Shown: in pieces, positions 48,481 to 60,097 of the stretch
Numbering within the stretch: position 1 is the stretch's first letter
Layout: each line of letters begins with the position of its first letter
NCBI RefSeq assembly: GCF_002078875.1
Contig: NC_034415.1
Span: 17,885,975 to 17,949,974 of the forward strand
DNA from: Numida meleagris
Taxonomy: Eukaryota > Chordata > Aves > Galliformes > Numididae
Length of the DNA stretch: 64,000 nucleotides
Direction: 5' to 3'
Made by a program: the position numbers and the translations under genes
Notes under the pieces: model-generated
Seen by the model: the letters and a program-made list of their open reading frames with translations, nothing else
Told to the model about the DNA's origin: nothing
The model's database searches: none

Positions 48481-50235
48481 CCAGTTACCTGTTGACATTA
48501 ATGTATCCCACTCCTTCGATGATCTCTGAAGTAAGTGCTAAGTGAACATTTTAATTGCAATGGTGAATCTCATTTATGAATCTGCAGATGAAATTGCTGT
48601 TGTCTGCAGAGTTCAGCTGGGCTAATGTGCACAGCTGGGCCAGTGAGAAGGTTCAGGGCTGCTCCTATCCTGCCTCCCTCTCACCCACCTGTAGGCACTT
48701 GACAACTCTCCAGTTGCCCCTTTAGTTCTCATAATGGGTTTAATAAAGGAAGTGCTGACACAATCTTAGCTACAGCAGCATAAGCACTCCCCTCCAATAA
48801 GGGGAAAAGTACGAATATAAAAATGGCTTTCTTTGTTCAAAATAGAACAAACCAGATGGTTTCCCAGACTATAGTACCTGAAAACTCTTTCACTGATTCC
48901 AGTGTGTATGGTATAATAAAAGCGTTCAGGGGCCTCTAACTTCTTATAGGGTATTTTATTGTCTTCATTCACCAGTCTGGATATTTGCCATAACAATAAT
49001 TGAACTATGAAAAACACATTTCTTTAAAGCATGTTATAGTGCAGCTTTTAAGGAATTGCTTGTAAACTGCAATGGAAATGGTTTTCATTAATTAATGCTT
49101 TGAGACAATTAGAAGAGTTGAATAAATAAAAATATCTGATATATAAAATGTGAATAATATTCACCATTATAACTTCCCAGAGCAATATTAAACCTAACAA
49201 ATGTTTTCTAAACTAGAAAAAGTTTACATACAAGGGATTGATTTCTGTATTGTTGCACACTTTTATTGTTACTTGTTTACCATATACTTCATTATATGCA
49301 AAAAAAATTGTATTATAATTATGAAGGTATTCTATAATATTAGAATGTGACTGATAAATGGGAAAAATAATCTGGCCGAAAATAAAAAGTTAAAGGAAAC
49401 AAGCAAACTATTCAAGAGAAGTTAAAAGTCACTCTTGTAAAGTTTTACCCAGAGGAACAGCACCACTGAAGCTGTTTAACCAGAGAGTACTACGAATAAT
49501 CACCATATTGGCCCCAGGTACACATTTGCTTCCCCAAAACAATAATTAGGAGGAAAAGATAGTCATTCATAAGCAACTCATTGGAGCAGGGGGAAGTTTT
49601 TAGCAATCCCAGGTGCTCAGAGTTTATAAGCAGTAACAAAAAAGGGAAAATGTGGATAACTGATGAAAATGCTATTACTTTACTCTTTTAAAAGGAAATT
49701 AGGTGATGTATCAGTGCTGTTTAGGGAATTGGAGCAATTCTGAGGAATGAGCAAAACACATACACAAACGTTTCTTTTTCTGTGAAACAAAGTATGCATT
49801 AGGAAAATAATTCTGCATTAAATACTTCCTAATTTACCCTGGTCACCACCTCAGTTCTATCAACACTTGTGAATGCTCCGGTGCTTGGTGGCATGTACTA
49901 CTGGGCTTCAGGATATTCTGTCATGACAATGTCAGGTTTTTGTTTCTCTGGGGAAAACAAATTGAAATTCAACCTTAAAGTTTATATGGCAAGATAGACC
50001 ACGGTGGAATTGTGTTTAAAGGTCCAAGCAGCAAAGTGAACATATATTTCATACTGGACATTCAAGTCAGGTGGCATCTTTATGACATTCATGTTAGAGC
50101 CTCAGTAAACAAGCTGCTGGTAAACAAGCCTCCACATTGCTGCAGCCCTTCCTGCTCCTATCAGCTTGATGTCTCTCTCCCACAATTGCATTTGCATCCA
50201 CTGTGGAGACTGGTGCTTTGGACCTGTCAGCACAG
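48481..50235. other. Unassigned noncoding DNA
   Basis: 48580-48740 is moderately GC-rich and ends in AATAAAGG at 48740; the rest is AT-rich. No gene or repeat is recognised. Confidence 0.5.
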
Positions 50236-50401
50236 GACAAGTGCAGTCGCCAGGCTGCAAGGATCAGCCAGAACTGAACCAGATAACAGAATTATTGGAA
50301 GAAACCCTGAGATGTGCTGGCAGTTCTCTGATCTCATAAAAATGCTGTATGAGCTGGAGAGACAAAGGATTTTACAAAGGGTTAAGAAAGGCTCTATGCA
50401 G
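50236..50401 (+). other. Candidate exon (unknown transcript)
   Basis: The stretch is bounded by an acceptor-like CTGTCAGCACAG ending at 50235 and a strong donor, CAG|GTGAGT, at 50399-50407. A reading frame is open across it; it belongs to an open frame running 50012-50437, the longest outside the CR1 copies. The last residues, LIKMLYELERQRILQRVKKG, would form a charged amphipathic helix. The predicted peptide matches no family I recognise and no partner exon is visible. It could be part of a long noncoding RNA or a chance arrangement. Confidence 0.25.
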
Positions 50402-51779
50402 GTGAGTCTTAGTAAAATTAGATCAAACTACTACTAATTCATCATAACATGCTGCTGTGTTGAGTTTCTGCTGCTGGTGGATGGGAGACAGAAGCAAGGG
50501 AGGTTTACGCTTGTCGGGAGTCTGTTAATGCAGGGGCAAAGCTGACATAGCGTCTGCCTTGAACTAACTTCATGAACAATTCATTGAATATTAAGCCATA
50601 ACCAACTTATTTAAGGAATCCTTGTGGTAACTTTCAAAATCTATGCAGCTATCTTTGGAGACCTTTTACTCCTTTCCAGTATACAGCTCTTTGGGATGTT
50701 TTAATGTGCTGGTTCAGTTATCTGTTGTATAGTCTGTTTGTATTATGGAAATTCAGTTTCATTAAGAAGATTCAGTTGTTGAACTTTCCTTCAAAAGTTT
50801 AAGGAACAAAACCAATCTTATTGAAGTGAGTGGACTAACCTGCTGACTTCCCATCAGGACCTACATTTTTTTTTCAGGAAATAATTTCCCTGTTTAGACA
50901 TGCGTGCCAATATTATCTGTATGCTTTAAAAATTTGACATAATATATTACACATTTAAGCATACTGTTAGTAGTGGAGCATTTGTCTAACCAGTGGATAG
51001 AGAAGAGATCTAATAGCTTCCTACTTCCTGAAATATTATCTCAGCTTTGCCATTTTCTTGTGTATGTATGTGAAATTAAGAATTATTTTCTTCAGTGAAT
51101 GTCTTTGCTAGAATTACTGTATCTTAACATTCTCTACAACTGCTGTTGGACTGTATGGGAAAGTCCTACAAAATGTAATAGAACAGATTTTCCAGCCAGC
51201 TTAATAACCACACAAGGGATTTTAGTAAAGAACAATTACATATTACTATTATATCAGGCTTAACAAATATGGAGAAAGCATAGTTCATTCTGAATTTCTT
51301 AAAAGTTAATTCAATAGAAGCATAATAATCTTCCATGGAAATGTTTGGTCTCATTCATCATTTGCTGTGAATGTTTTGCTGAAGTTCCCGAGAAACTTGT
51401 ACCTGAGAAATATAAGACATCTTATGCATTTATATTTTCTGCACTATCCAACACTCTCCTCTTGCTCAAACACTCCAAATTACTAGTGTTCTGTTGTGTG
51501 TTAAGGTATTTTGTCTTAACAAAGACAAAAATGAAATGTTCATTTATGTTCAGTCAGATAACTTATTCCAGCTGAATCGTTTAGAAATGATTTCCCTTAG
51601 CTAAAGCCAAGACCTTCTGTACTGATGACCAATCTAAAGCAAATCAAATTTGTTCAGTCATGGCTTGAAACACACTAAGAATCTGGTCTTCATAGTTACA
51701 TAAGGAACCTTGAGACACCACATGAAGACAATTGTAATTAACGGGCATTGTCTGGCTTTGTAATGTCCTGTGCTTGCAG
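50402..51779. other. Unassigned AT-rich noncoding DNA
   Basis: Would be an intron if the two candidate exons on either side belonged to one transcript. Nothing else is recognised. Confidence 0.4.
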
Positions 51780-52025
51780 GTCTTCAACACTTTATCCTTC
51801 TATCATACATAAGCACAAGTCAAGGTAATGAGATGTGTAGCCTCAGTGTTCCCAGGCAGTTCTTCATTAGGAAGAAGATGCTGCCTGCCCTGGGGTCAAG
51901 GAGCCCACCAGCTCCTCATAGGCTGTTTGTGCCAGCACTTAATTCCATATCTGTCAGATGCGAGTCTGTGTCAGAGTACCTCCTGCCTTTTCTTGGGTGG
52001 CTGAGATGCAGTTCTCCATTGCCAG
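51780..52025 (+). other. Candidate exon (unknown transcript)
   Basis: Acceptor-like TGTCCTGTGCTTGCAG ends at 51779 and a donor-like CCAG|GTGAAG sits at 52022-52031. The enclosed 246 bp is a multiple of three and open in one frame throughout (inside the open frame 51770-52072). It is richer in G and C than its surroundings. The peptide is rich in S, P and L and matches nothing I know. Evidence for transcription is absent, so this is only a lead. Confidence 0.22.
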
Positions 52026-53747
52026 GTGAAGCTATGGCTGACTCCAAGTGCCTACATAGAAGTGGGTGCTGAATTCATTTGAGATCGATCTACAATTATA
52101 CAGCATTCTCTTATGATCTTGTATAACCAGACTGTCAGAACACCACAGGTGGCAAAATTGTACCTTTCAGAAAATTGAACTTGTTTTTTCTACAATTATT
52201 TCATTTTGAATAAAATTTATATCTCACACATTAAAATTAAGGTCAATTAGTGCCATCAGGCTATGTCATCAGAATACATTTTTTTGTTTATATTTGCAGT
52301 GCATGTTTGGACTGCATTTGGATTTCTGTGTGAGGGAGAGATCGAGCTTTTTTATACTTTGTATATTTTACGTAATTATCCCAAAGTTGTTACTTTGCAT
52401 TGTTTTTTTTGTCATATAAGCTTCTATGCCTAGCTTCTTTTAACAAAAGTACTGCAAACGTTATTGATAGGAAGCAGTATCCTTAGGAACTGATTTTCAT
52501 CTCAAGCACTAGAATGAAATAATCAGAACGTATCTCTATATGGGGAAACCAGAAGCAATGGCTTCAATGGCTTTCCTTGCTGATGCTTTTATACTACCTT
52601 AAAGGTCAAGGCTTGAATTTGAGCCAGTTCCCTCTTGTACTTCATTTTCCTTCCCAGGCAGCCAGCTGGTAATCCAAATCTGGACTATGAAGCAAAGATG
52701 GGAAAAGCACTGCTCTAGGAGAAATGTTCTTATATAACATGCTCTCATCCAGTCCTCCCACCTGACGGCTAGACCTCAGCCACATCCCAAGACAGTTTAA
52801 TATCTGGCTGCACAGGACACTCTATCCCGGAATTCAGCCTTATTTGGAAAGAAAAGTAAGATCTTATAAACCACACCTGACATATCTGCCATTGACAGCA
52901 CTTGCATTTGTAATGTAGTCTGCTTTGATGTTTGGTAAGCGCTACTGAATGCCTACATCCATAGACACTTTGTATCTGTTTCCACTACATTTTATTTCCC
53001 TATATATCAACTAGGATTAAAAATTAACTGCTTTGTTATGTACATAATGATCAATAAATTTTATATTGTACATCCTTTAATTCTAAAAATTCTCTCCTCT
53101 AAGTAAGCAACAGGGAACAGTTTGTTCCTGGAGTAAAATAAGAAAAACTGCTGTAACAATTGTTTAAGGGAATAATTATTTTTTTCAGGAAGCTCCATTC
53201 TTTCTATTTCGACTACTTGAATTTTAGTATCAGTGTCAGAATGAAAGCTACTTCAGCAATTGTATATCTACTTAAAAACAAGTTTTCTGGCTATAAGCAT
53301 TCACCTAGAAGACCTGAAACCCCATGGAATTATATCAAGCAGGTTGCTAGTCATCCTACTGTCAATTTTAGCTGACATATTAATCCATCTCTCCCAGGGC
53401 TGCACTATGGTACAGCAACTGCATTGTATTAATCAGGTGGATAGAATTGGATGTTATTTTTCTTTTAAGAAGAGAATGTGGGAAAATGCATTCTTTCAAA
53501 TTTAATATGAAGATGAAGCAGAGATCTGATTCAGTCTGACTGTCAAATTTTGCTTTCTGGAAAAAATTTATTTAAAAGTCTAGTTTGATCATTTATTTTA
53601 CCATAAACATAAAAAATTAAATGAAAGAGTAATTCCAGTGATTTTGATAAATATATTAAAGACAGACCTACTCTTCATTTTGATTTTTATAGGAACATGA
53701 TATTTTAATAACTCTTCAAACTGGCTTTCCAGACAGTAATGTAAGTA
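52026..53747. other. Unassigned AT-rich noncoding DNA
   Basis: No gene or repeat recognised. Short plus-strand frames at 53160-53505 overlap in two frames and have no motif. Confidence 0.55.
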
Positions 53748-53784
53748 AGTAGTAGGTATGTACCAAAGTTACATACCTACTACT
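53748..53784. repeat. Perfect hairpin, 15-bp stem, 7-nt loop
   Basis: AGTAGTAGGTATGTA (53748-53762) is the exact reverse complement of 53770-53784; the loop is CCAAAGT. It shares sequence with a second hairpin immediately to the right, so the two structures exclude each other. Confidence 0.95.
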
Positions 53785-53801
53785 GAGATATGTAACTTTG
53801 G
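53763..53801. repeat. Second, overlapping hairpin, 13-bp stem, 13-nt loop
   Basis: CCAAAGTTACATA (53763-53775) is the exact reverse complement of TATGTAACTTTGG (53789-53801). The left arm consists of the loop plus part of the right arm of the first hairpin. Confidence 0.95.
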
Positions 53802-55514
53802 CATTTGTAACTTGAATGATAATAGCCAGCGTAGCTAAAAAGTGAAGCATGAAATCTGGTGGATGGTATAACAGGATAAAGACACGTATCTAAAATGAGA
53901 TATGTACTAAACATATTTCTTATGTCCCTTTCTCCCTCTTATCTTGTTATTTCTAAGGAGTTTATAAGCCTTAGTTGTCTGCAGTAATGATGAGATTTAT
54001 GTATATTTTTAACATGATGTTCACATTGTGTGGGACTGATGGTCATCATATGTTATGGTGCAGATTTTGACTTGTTGACTACTGTGCTAGGAAAATACCT
54101 CAGAGCCTGAAGCACTCCAATATTTTGATTTTTCATATGGAAAAATATAGCATGAAGCCACTCAGTTCCTTGTGTTTCATTTTTGTCCTTCATGTTCTGT
54201 CAGTTTCCCACTATTCCTAATGTGCCCGCTACTTTCTGAAGTTATTTGAAACCTGCTTTTTCCTAATAGGCTCATACCACAGCCTTTTTCTTCCCACATA
54301 TAGTGGGAAGCAATGTAATATTTGATTCTTTTTTTTTATGATTTGGAAACTGAAGTTAAATATATCTCAAAGCTTGTCATGAGAAATGGAAAGGAAGTCT
54401 TAATCCAAAAGTTAGTTAATTACAAAAATTATTTGGAATCTGACTCAGAAGTTATAATTCAAGAACTTTGATTTTTAGATAGTCTGAAATGGCTGTTCAT
54501 GTTGGTATTCCAGTCTGTCCCACTTACCGACTTTACAAAAATCTAACTGTAACACCTCTGTGCTAAACTTCCCTAACTAAAGAAAACAAAGAAAGAACAG
54601 AGGAAAAATAACAATGCATGATAAGAGAAGGGGGGGGAAAAGGGAAAGAAGGCAAGTAGGAAGAAGAAAGAAGAATAGAAATGCAAGGAAAAAAAGCCTA
54701 TGCATACATAAAAGGGAATTTCTGTCAACAACCAAATTCTTACTATGCTGCAAATCATTTTTACCCAAATACATTCAATGTGCAATGCAAAGTCTTTGAA
54801 ATAAACAACAAGAAGAAAAAGAGAACCCACATTTTCTCCTGTTTGCAAATGACTAACATTATGTTTACCAAGTACAATTTATTTATGCTTGTATAAACAG
54901 ACATTAGAATATTCCATTTCCCTAGAGACTAGCAAGGCCCTTTTTGTAACAAATAATTTGTTTATCTCTGCATTTTCAATTTCCAAAGTTTCAATGTTGT
55001 TAATAATATCATGATAAGATTTTAGGAAACACTTAAATGAAAGTTCTAATATAGTCATTTAAAATCCATATATTCAGTGAAACAGTTTCTTTAAAATTCT
55101 CAGCTTTCCAGAGTAAATCTTAATGTATTCCCTTGTTCATTCAGTCTGCAGCTCTGGAAAAATAATGCAATAACAGACTTCTAACACCCAATGGATTTTG
55201 GGCTATGGGCCCTGAGGCTAATAAGATACAGTGCCAGTAGCAATCTTAGTAGACAGTAAAGAGAAATGCACTAAGGGAAAATAAAAATATTTATTTACTG
55301 TTGAGCATGTTTCTTCTTCTACTTAAGCCTCTTTGCATTTGGGAAAGCTGGGTTGTGTTTTCAGGTGCTCTACTAAGGCAGACTCACAAGCAGTACAGGG
55401 TCAATGGAAATGTGACCTGCTCATCTTGTGAATGAATTCTATTTTCTGACCTGTATCTAGTACAGTTGTAGGCAATGTCTATGCTGCTGTTTATGCCTGA
55501 TGCATTAAGACTTC
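53802..55514. other. Unassigned AT-rich noncoding DNA with a purine-rich strand
   Basis: The plus strand is purine-rich from 54577 to about 54700, including a G8 run at 54630-54637. No gene is recognised; the open frames here are products of this bias. Confidence 0.55.
54577..54700. repeat. Purine-rich low-complexity tract
   Basis: A/G-rich plus strand with few pyrimidines, including AAGAGAAGGGGGGGG and repeated AAGAA words. Minus-strand frames across it read as F/L/S-rich peptides that should not be annotated. Confidence 0.8.
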
Positions 55515-55941
55515 CTTTAGCAAACCTGGGTAATAGTGGCTGGATGTTTGCACCCACAAAGTTGTGGTCAATGGCTCAATGTCCAGATAGAGACAAATGA
55601 TAAATGGTATCCTTCCTAAGTCTGTTTTAGGACTAATAGAGTTTAAAATCTTTGTCAACTGTGTGAATTTAGTGTAATTCTCAGAAAGTTTGCCCATAAC
55701 ACCAAGCTGTGTGGTGTGCTTGATGCACTGGAGGGAAAGATGCCTTCCAAATGAAGAAATTCTTTATGAGGGTGGTGAAGTGCAGGTTGCCCAGTGAAGT
55801 TGTGGATGCCCCATCCCTGGAATTGTTCAAACCCAGGCTGGATGGGGCTTTGAGCAATCTGGTCTAATGGAAGGTGTCCTTGCTATGGGGATGTTGGAAG
55901 TAGGTGCTCTTTAAGGTCCCTTCCAATGCAAATGGATTCTA
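55515..55941 (+). mobile_element. CR1 LINE fragment, plus strand, internally deleted
   Basis: A plus-strand CR1 remnant in two blocks. Block one (55515-55742) is reverse transcriptase core: 'gttgtggtcaatggctcaat' followed by 'gtccagatagagac', then a finger-to-palm segment whose catalytic motif reads KFAHNTKLCG (family SKFADDTKLGG), so both aspartates are lost. Block two (55746-55941) is the ORF2 C-terminus and 3' UTR: 'aagaaattctttatgagggt', 'aggttgcccagtgaagttgt', 'acccaggctggatggggctt', a stop, then 'ctctttaaggtcccttccaa' and a degraded tip at about 55930-55941. The roughly 500 bp that should separate the blocks are absent. No frame is intact. Confidence 0.9.
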
Positions 55942-56566
55942 ATTTTGTTAATGAGAGCCACGTTTCTTCATCCTTATCACACCTTAGAGGCCACACTGAA
56001 GTTCATCCACAGTGTGCTTCCTTTTGACATAGAACAGCATGTCAAAGAACTGGCCAACAGGGCACTCATGTTGTTTTTAAGAATTTTTGTCTGTATCTGT
56101 ATTGGAAGACATCTAGAGCTGGATGTCAATAAAAGGAGCCTGTGCTATTCTTTACTTTCTTGGAAGTGTTGGAAGTTAGGAGTCCTAAGCAGAGATTCTA
56201 AATATATATGCTCACATAGTGCCAAATGTGCTGAGGAAAGGGAAAGCAAGCCTGTGTAGTACCTTCCTATGCTGGAGTTCAGCAGAGTACTCTCAACTGA
56301 AGGGCATAGCTATTCTTCAAGCTTTGGAGTTTACAGACTCATCGGTATGCAGCCAACACTGGTGAGTGCTGACTATGCTCATGCAGTCCCCATTGTCCTC
56401 AATCTTTAATGTACATATTGTCATGACAATCCAGTGGAGTAAGGAAGTGTAATTAAATTTGTTTTGCGAACAGGAGCTGAGTCTAAGAGACACACAGCTG
56501 AACTCTAGAAGGTTTCAGATGCTTAGGATTTTGCCGGATGTCCTGAAGGAGAACTGAGACTGGAAT
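55942..56566. other. Unassigned spacer between two CR1 3' ends
   Basis: A plus-strand open frame at 55945-56259 (104 codons) begins right after the CR1 tip, has no motif and is treated as chance. Nothing else is recognised. Confidence 0.5.
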
Positions 56567-56664
56567 TAGGCAGGTGTCCCTGCCTGTAGCTGGTGGGTTG
56601 GAACTAGATGATCTTAGCGGTCCCTTCCATTTTATGGTCCCAAACCATTTTGTGATTCTATGAA
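56567..56664 (+). mobile_element. CR1 LINE, short 3' UTR fragment
   Basis: Only the last 100 bp or so of a CR1: 'ggcaggtgtccctgcctgta', 'ggtgggttggaactagatga', then 'cggtcccttccattttatgg' and a tip 'tttgtgattctatga'. Severe 5' truncation removed all coding sequence. Confidence 0.88.
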
Positions 56665-58681
56665 TTAAGCTCTGTTCTTTCATGCCGTCAGTCACTGGCT
56701 ACACTACTAAATCTTCTCACCTCTTATTCAGCCATGAAGAAGCAGGGACAGTAGGAAAAAAAATGTACACCCAAATACTTCCTTGGATTTTACTTCTTAC
56801 TCATTTTTCATCAATATTCACATCAACATGCTTGTTCTCACAAATTACTGTCCATTTAAAAATCTCTGCAGTAAGTTACATTATTGGCATACTAAGTTTT
56901 TAATCTTTCTATTAGCATTTTCTTTTTCTTTTTAGAGATGTCTGTAAGGGAAAAATTGTTCGGCAGAATCTCTGTTCTATGAAATGTATTCTATTTCTGT
57001 AGCAAATATTCTTAAAACACCTTGAAGTCTGATTTCAAAACCAAATTGAATTGCTGAATTATTCTTCCTATGCATACTGCAGAAACAAATGTTTTTGGAA
57101 AACAGTCTTTACTGTCATGTTCATTTTTCTAAATGGAGTGTCTGGGCATGTTAGGTATATTTAACAGCATTACAATTGCAATTTTACAAAGATTTAAAAT
57201 GTCAAGACTTGCTGGATTTTATAAGCAGCACTGCAAGTATACATTCTATATTTTTTCTTTAGCAAGCAGAAAATTAAATTAAACATGTTAGACATCGGCA
57301 AGGAATATGAGGGGCAAAAGGTTAAGTACCACTATGGACTAAACTCATCTTGATGAGTAAAATGCATGTTACTGGTAGGAATGATTTCACTCATTCTCAA
57401 GCAGGATTTCTGACTTGTTGCCACAGGAAGCCCTCATACAATGAGACTTTTAACTCCATGTTGCATTTTACCATGAATTCATATAAAGAACCCATACGTT
57501 TTGGACAATGCTAGGCAGAATCACATCCTAAAGCCCTAACTATGATGGAAAATAATTTCTCATCATAAAGAAGTAAAGGCAGGGTTGAAAGGATAGTAAG
57601 TCTCCAGAGTAAACTAGTAAGTGGGGACTTCTGTAACATCAGTGCTTCAGAGGAGTATCTTGCTGGAATGAAAAACAAACCAAGCTAAAACAGGAAAACA
57701 ACAATCTGTTGTTGCTGTTGTTTATTTCCTTCTTTAATTCTTTCTTAGTTTTAAGTGTCTCTGAAGTTTGTTAGGATTTTATGAGGAAGCTTTTCCCTGT
57801 TATGTCTCAGGACATGAAATATATAAGCTCCATTTAACAGAAAACTAAATTTATAAGTGAAATTAGTAAAGACTAAATAATAGCTAAAATAATTTGAGGT
57901 TGATCCAAACCAGTAATTCATAGTTTATAACACCTTAGATTGAACACAGTTTACGTTAGTGCACAAACTACATTTCCATGGAGTTTGTTTTCCAGTACCT
58001 TATGATGGTGATTAAAATACCTGACCTCAATTTAACAGAAAATAAACAAAAGAAAATATATTTTTAAATGTCAAATTTACATTTTAAAAAATGGGTTCCA
58101 TTATGTTATTAAAATGAAATCAGCTCCTGTTAATTTCCAGTGGGCAAGTAGTCATATCTTGGCTTACTTTATTATGCAATTAATTATTAAAATATATATA
58201 TTTGAGTAGAAAACTTTCTGCAAAAGGCTCCTCAAGGATAATATATTTTGTAAATTGACAAACAGAGGGAATAAGTTTGACTACTACAAGGAAATGTAGC
58301 ACAAAATGTTTAATAGCTGCATTAAACAGTACTTAACCAAAAATATTCTTTTCAGCAGTACTGCTCTGGGGAGTAGGAGTGAGAGTTTCCCATCTTGGAT
58401 GGCAGATTCAATTTTGCATATATTTTTCATACTCCCTCTCTGGTTCTATGAATTTTTAGATGTTCATTTGTGTAAGTCACTATACTCACAGAATAAAATG
58501 TGCTTTGTCCTAGGAGTTGGTAACCTATGTATTTTTGAAGGTAGTATGTTAGTAATATCCTCAAGTAATAAAACTGTATGGAACAATTCAGTTAAAAACA
58601 AATAAAACCTGTAGAATCCAGCAGATTATGACTTGTAGTAACTTTAGAAATAACTTTAATATTAAACATCCCTCATACAAC

Positions 58682-58705
58682 AGAAAACAGTCATGAAAAC
58701 AGTCA
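58682..58705. repeat. Perfect 12-bp tandem duplication
   Basis: GAAAACAGTCAT occurs twice head to tail. A small local duplication with no other context. Confidence 0.85.
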
Positions 58706-60078
58706 TGTAAATTAACAACTAGAATTCCAAAATCATGATTTTTACAAAATCTTTACATATATATATTAGAATGATCTGAATGATTTTTATTTTCTATTTC
58801 TGTTCTCAATCAGGAAAAAATTGCATAGAATTACCTGTGCCATTACACTGCTCAAAACACAACATCCCCACAATGCATACCTTCTTCGTGCAAAAGTCAT
58901 TGTTTTCTAGAATGTAATGAGAAGGAGAACTGAGAGTGTGTCTGTATCCAGAAAGAATCCAACTGGCTGATAGAATGGTTTCTTCAGTATCAGTGAAATT
59001 CACTATAATTGCTAAACTATCCTGCTGTAACTCATAAATCACTGGCCAAAAAACTTCTTGCTATTTTTATTTCTGATTTTCATTAATTCTAGTGGATTTT
59101 TTTTAAGCCAGAGATGCTCACATAAGTTTCCTATAAGCATGAGATAAATATAAAATAAGTAGATATGGAGCAGGGAACGAATCTAGGGACTCTGAGTTTA
59201 ATAGAACAGTCATACAGCAAAATGATTAGGAAGAAAATCATTTAAACCATCAATCCAGAGTGTAACAGCAATACAAAAGCCAAACAGGACAGAAGATTGT
59301 TAGGTGAGGCACAGAATATAAAGTAGTAGAGGTATTTACAGCATACATTTACTTTGCCTTAATGGAATACAGCATTAAACTATGCTGGTGGCACATAACT
59401 TTGAACAGTGTAAAATATTTTTTTTTAGAGAGAGGAAATTAATAGCATCGTTTGGGGTAAAGACACATCTTTTTCCCATTTGCACAGTACTTAATACAAT
59501 GAAGTCATGATCTGCAAAGCTCTGCCATCTCACAAATACTTATCATAATTAAAATGAAAGAACTTATAGCAAAATGTACAATTAAAGAAAATACTTGAAT
59601 TTTTTGCTTTTTTTTGTTTTCTTGTTTGAACAATTTATATACTTAATGTGCTCATAGATTATAGCACCCGCAGGCTACAAAGCAAAATTCCTGTCCTGGG
59701 GTATTTAGTGAGAGTTTTGCCAATGATTCAGATCAATAATTCTAACTGGTGAGGCCAGCACTTTACTGACAGAATCCTTTGAACAACTAGCTCCAGTAAA
59801 AATACTTTAGAAAGGATGTTATTCCAAGCATTTCTGATCTTCGCTGGAATTTTTCCATGTTTTTATCAGTAAGGTCAATTTTTTCAATCCAAGAATGAAA
59901 ATGAAAAGGGAAACATAGATTCAGAAGTGATACTGAATATCATGAAGGTGCTTGATTTGATACCACTTTAACAAAAAAAAGGAGACAATTAGGTTTCATG
60001 GAAAAGAGAGTCTGAAGCAACAGATTTTATCCTCACTGTTAATGTGGTGTTGTCAGCAAACAGAAGCAAATGTAAGCC

Positions 60079-60097
60079 TTTTTTTTTTTTTTTTTTT
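60079..60097. repeat. Poly(T) run followed by CAG
   Basis: A T19 run followed directly by CAG looks like a splice acceptor, but no matching donor or coding exon is seen after it. A similar T18-CAG lies at 10659-10679, so this is more likely a simple repeat. Confidence 0.8.

Noticed and set aside
53748..53784. The hairpin stem AGTAGTAGGTATGTA resembles the let-7 microRNA seed region.
   Set aside because: The stem is only 15 bp with a 7-nt loop, too short for a microRNA precursor, and the mature let-7 sequence is not present. The overlap with a second hairpin fits template switching better.
54573..54848. A 91-codon minus-strand frame rich in F, L and S that could look like a membrane protein.
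   Set aside because: It is the complement of a purine-rich low-complexity tract; the hydrophobic look comes from base composition.
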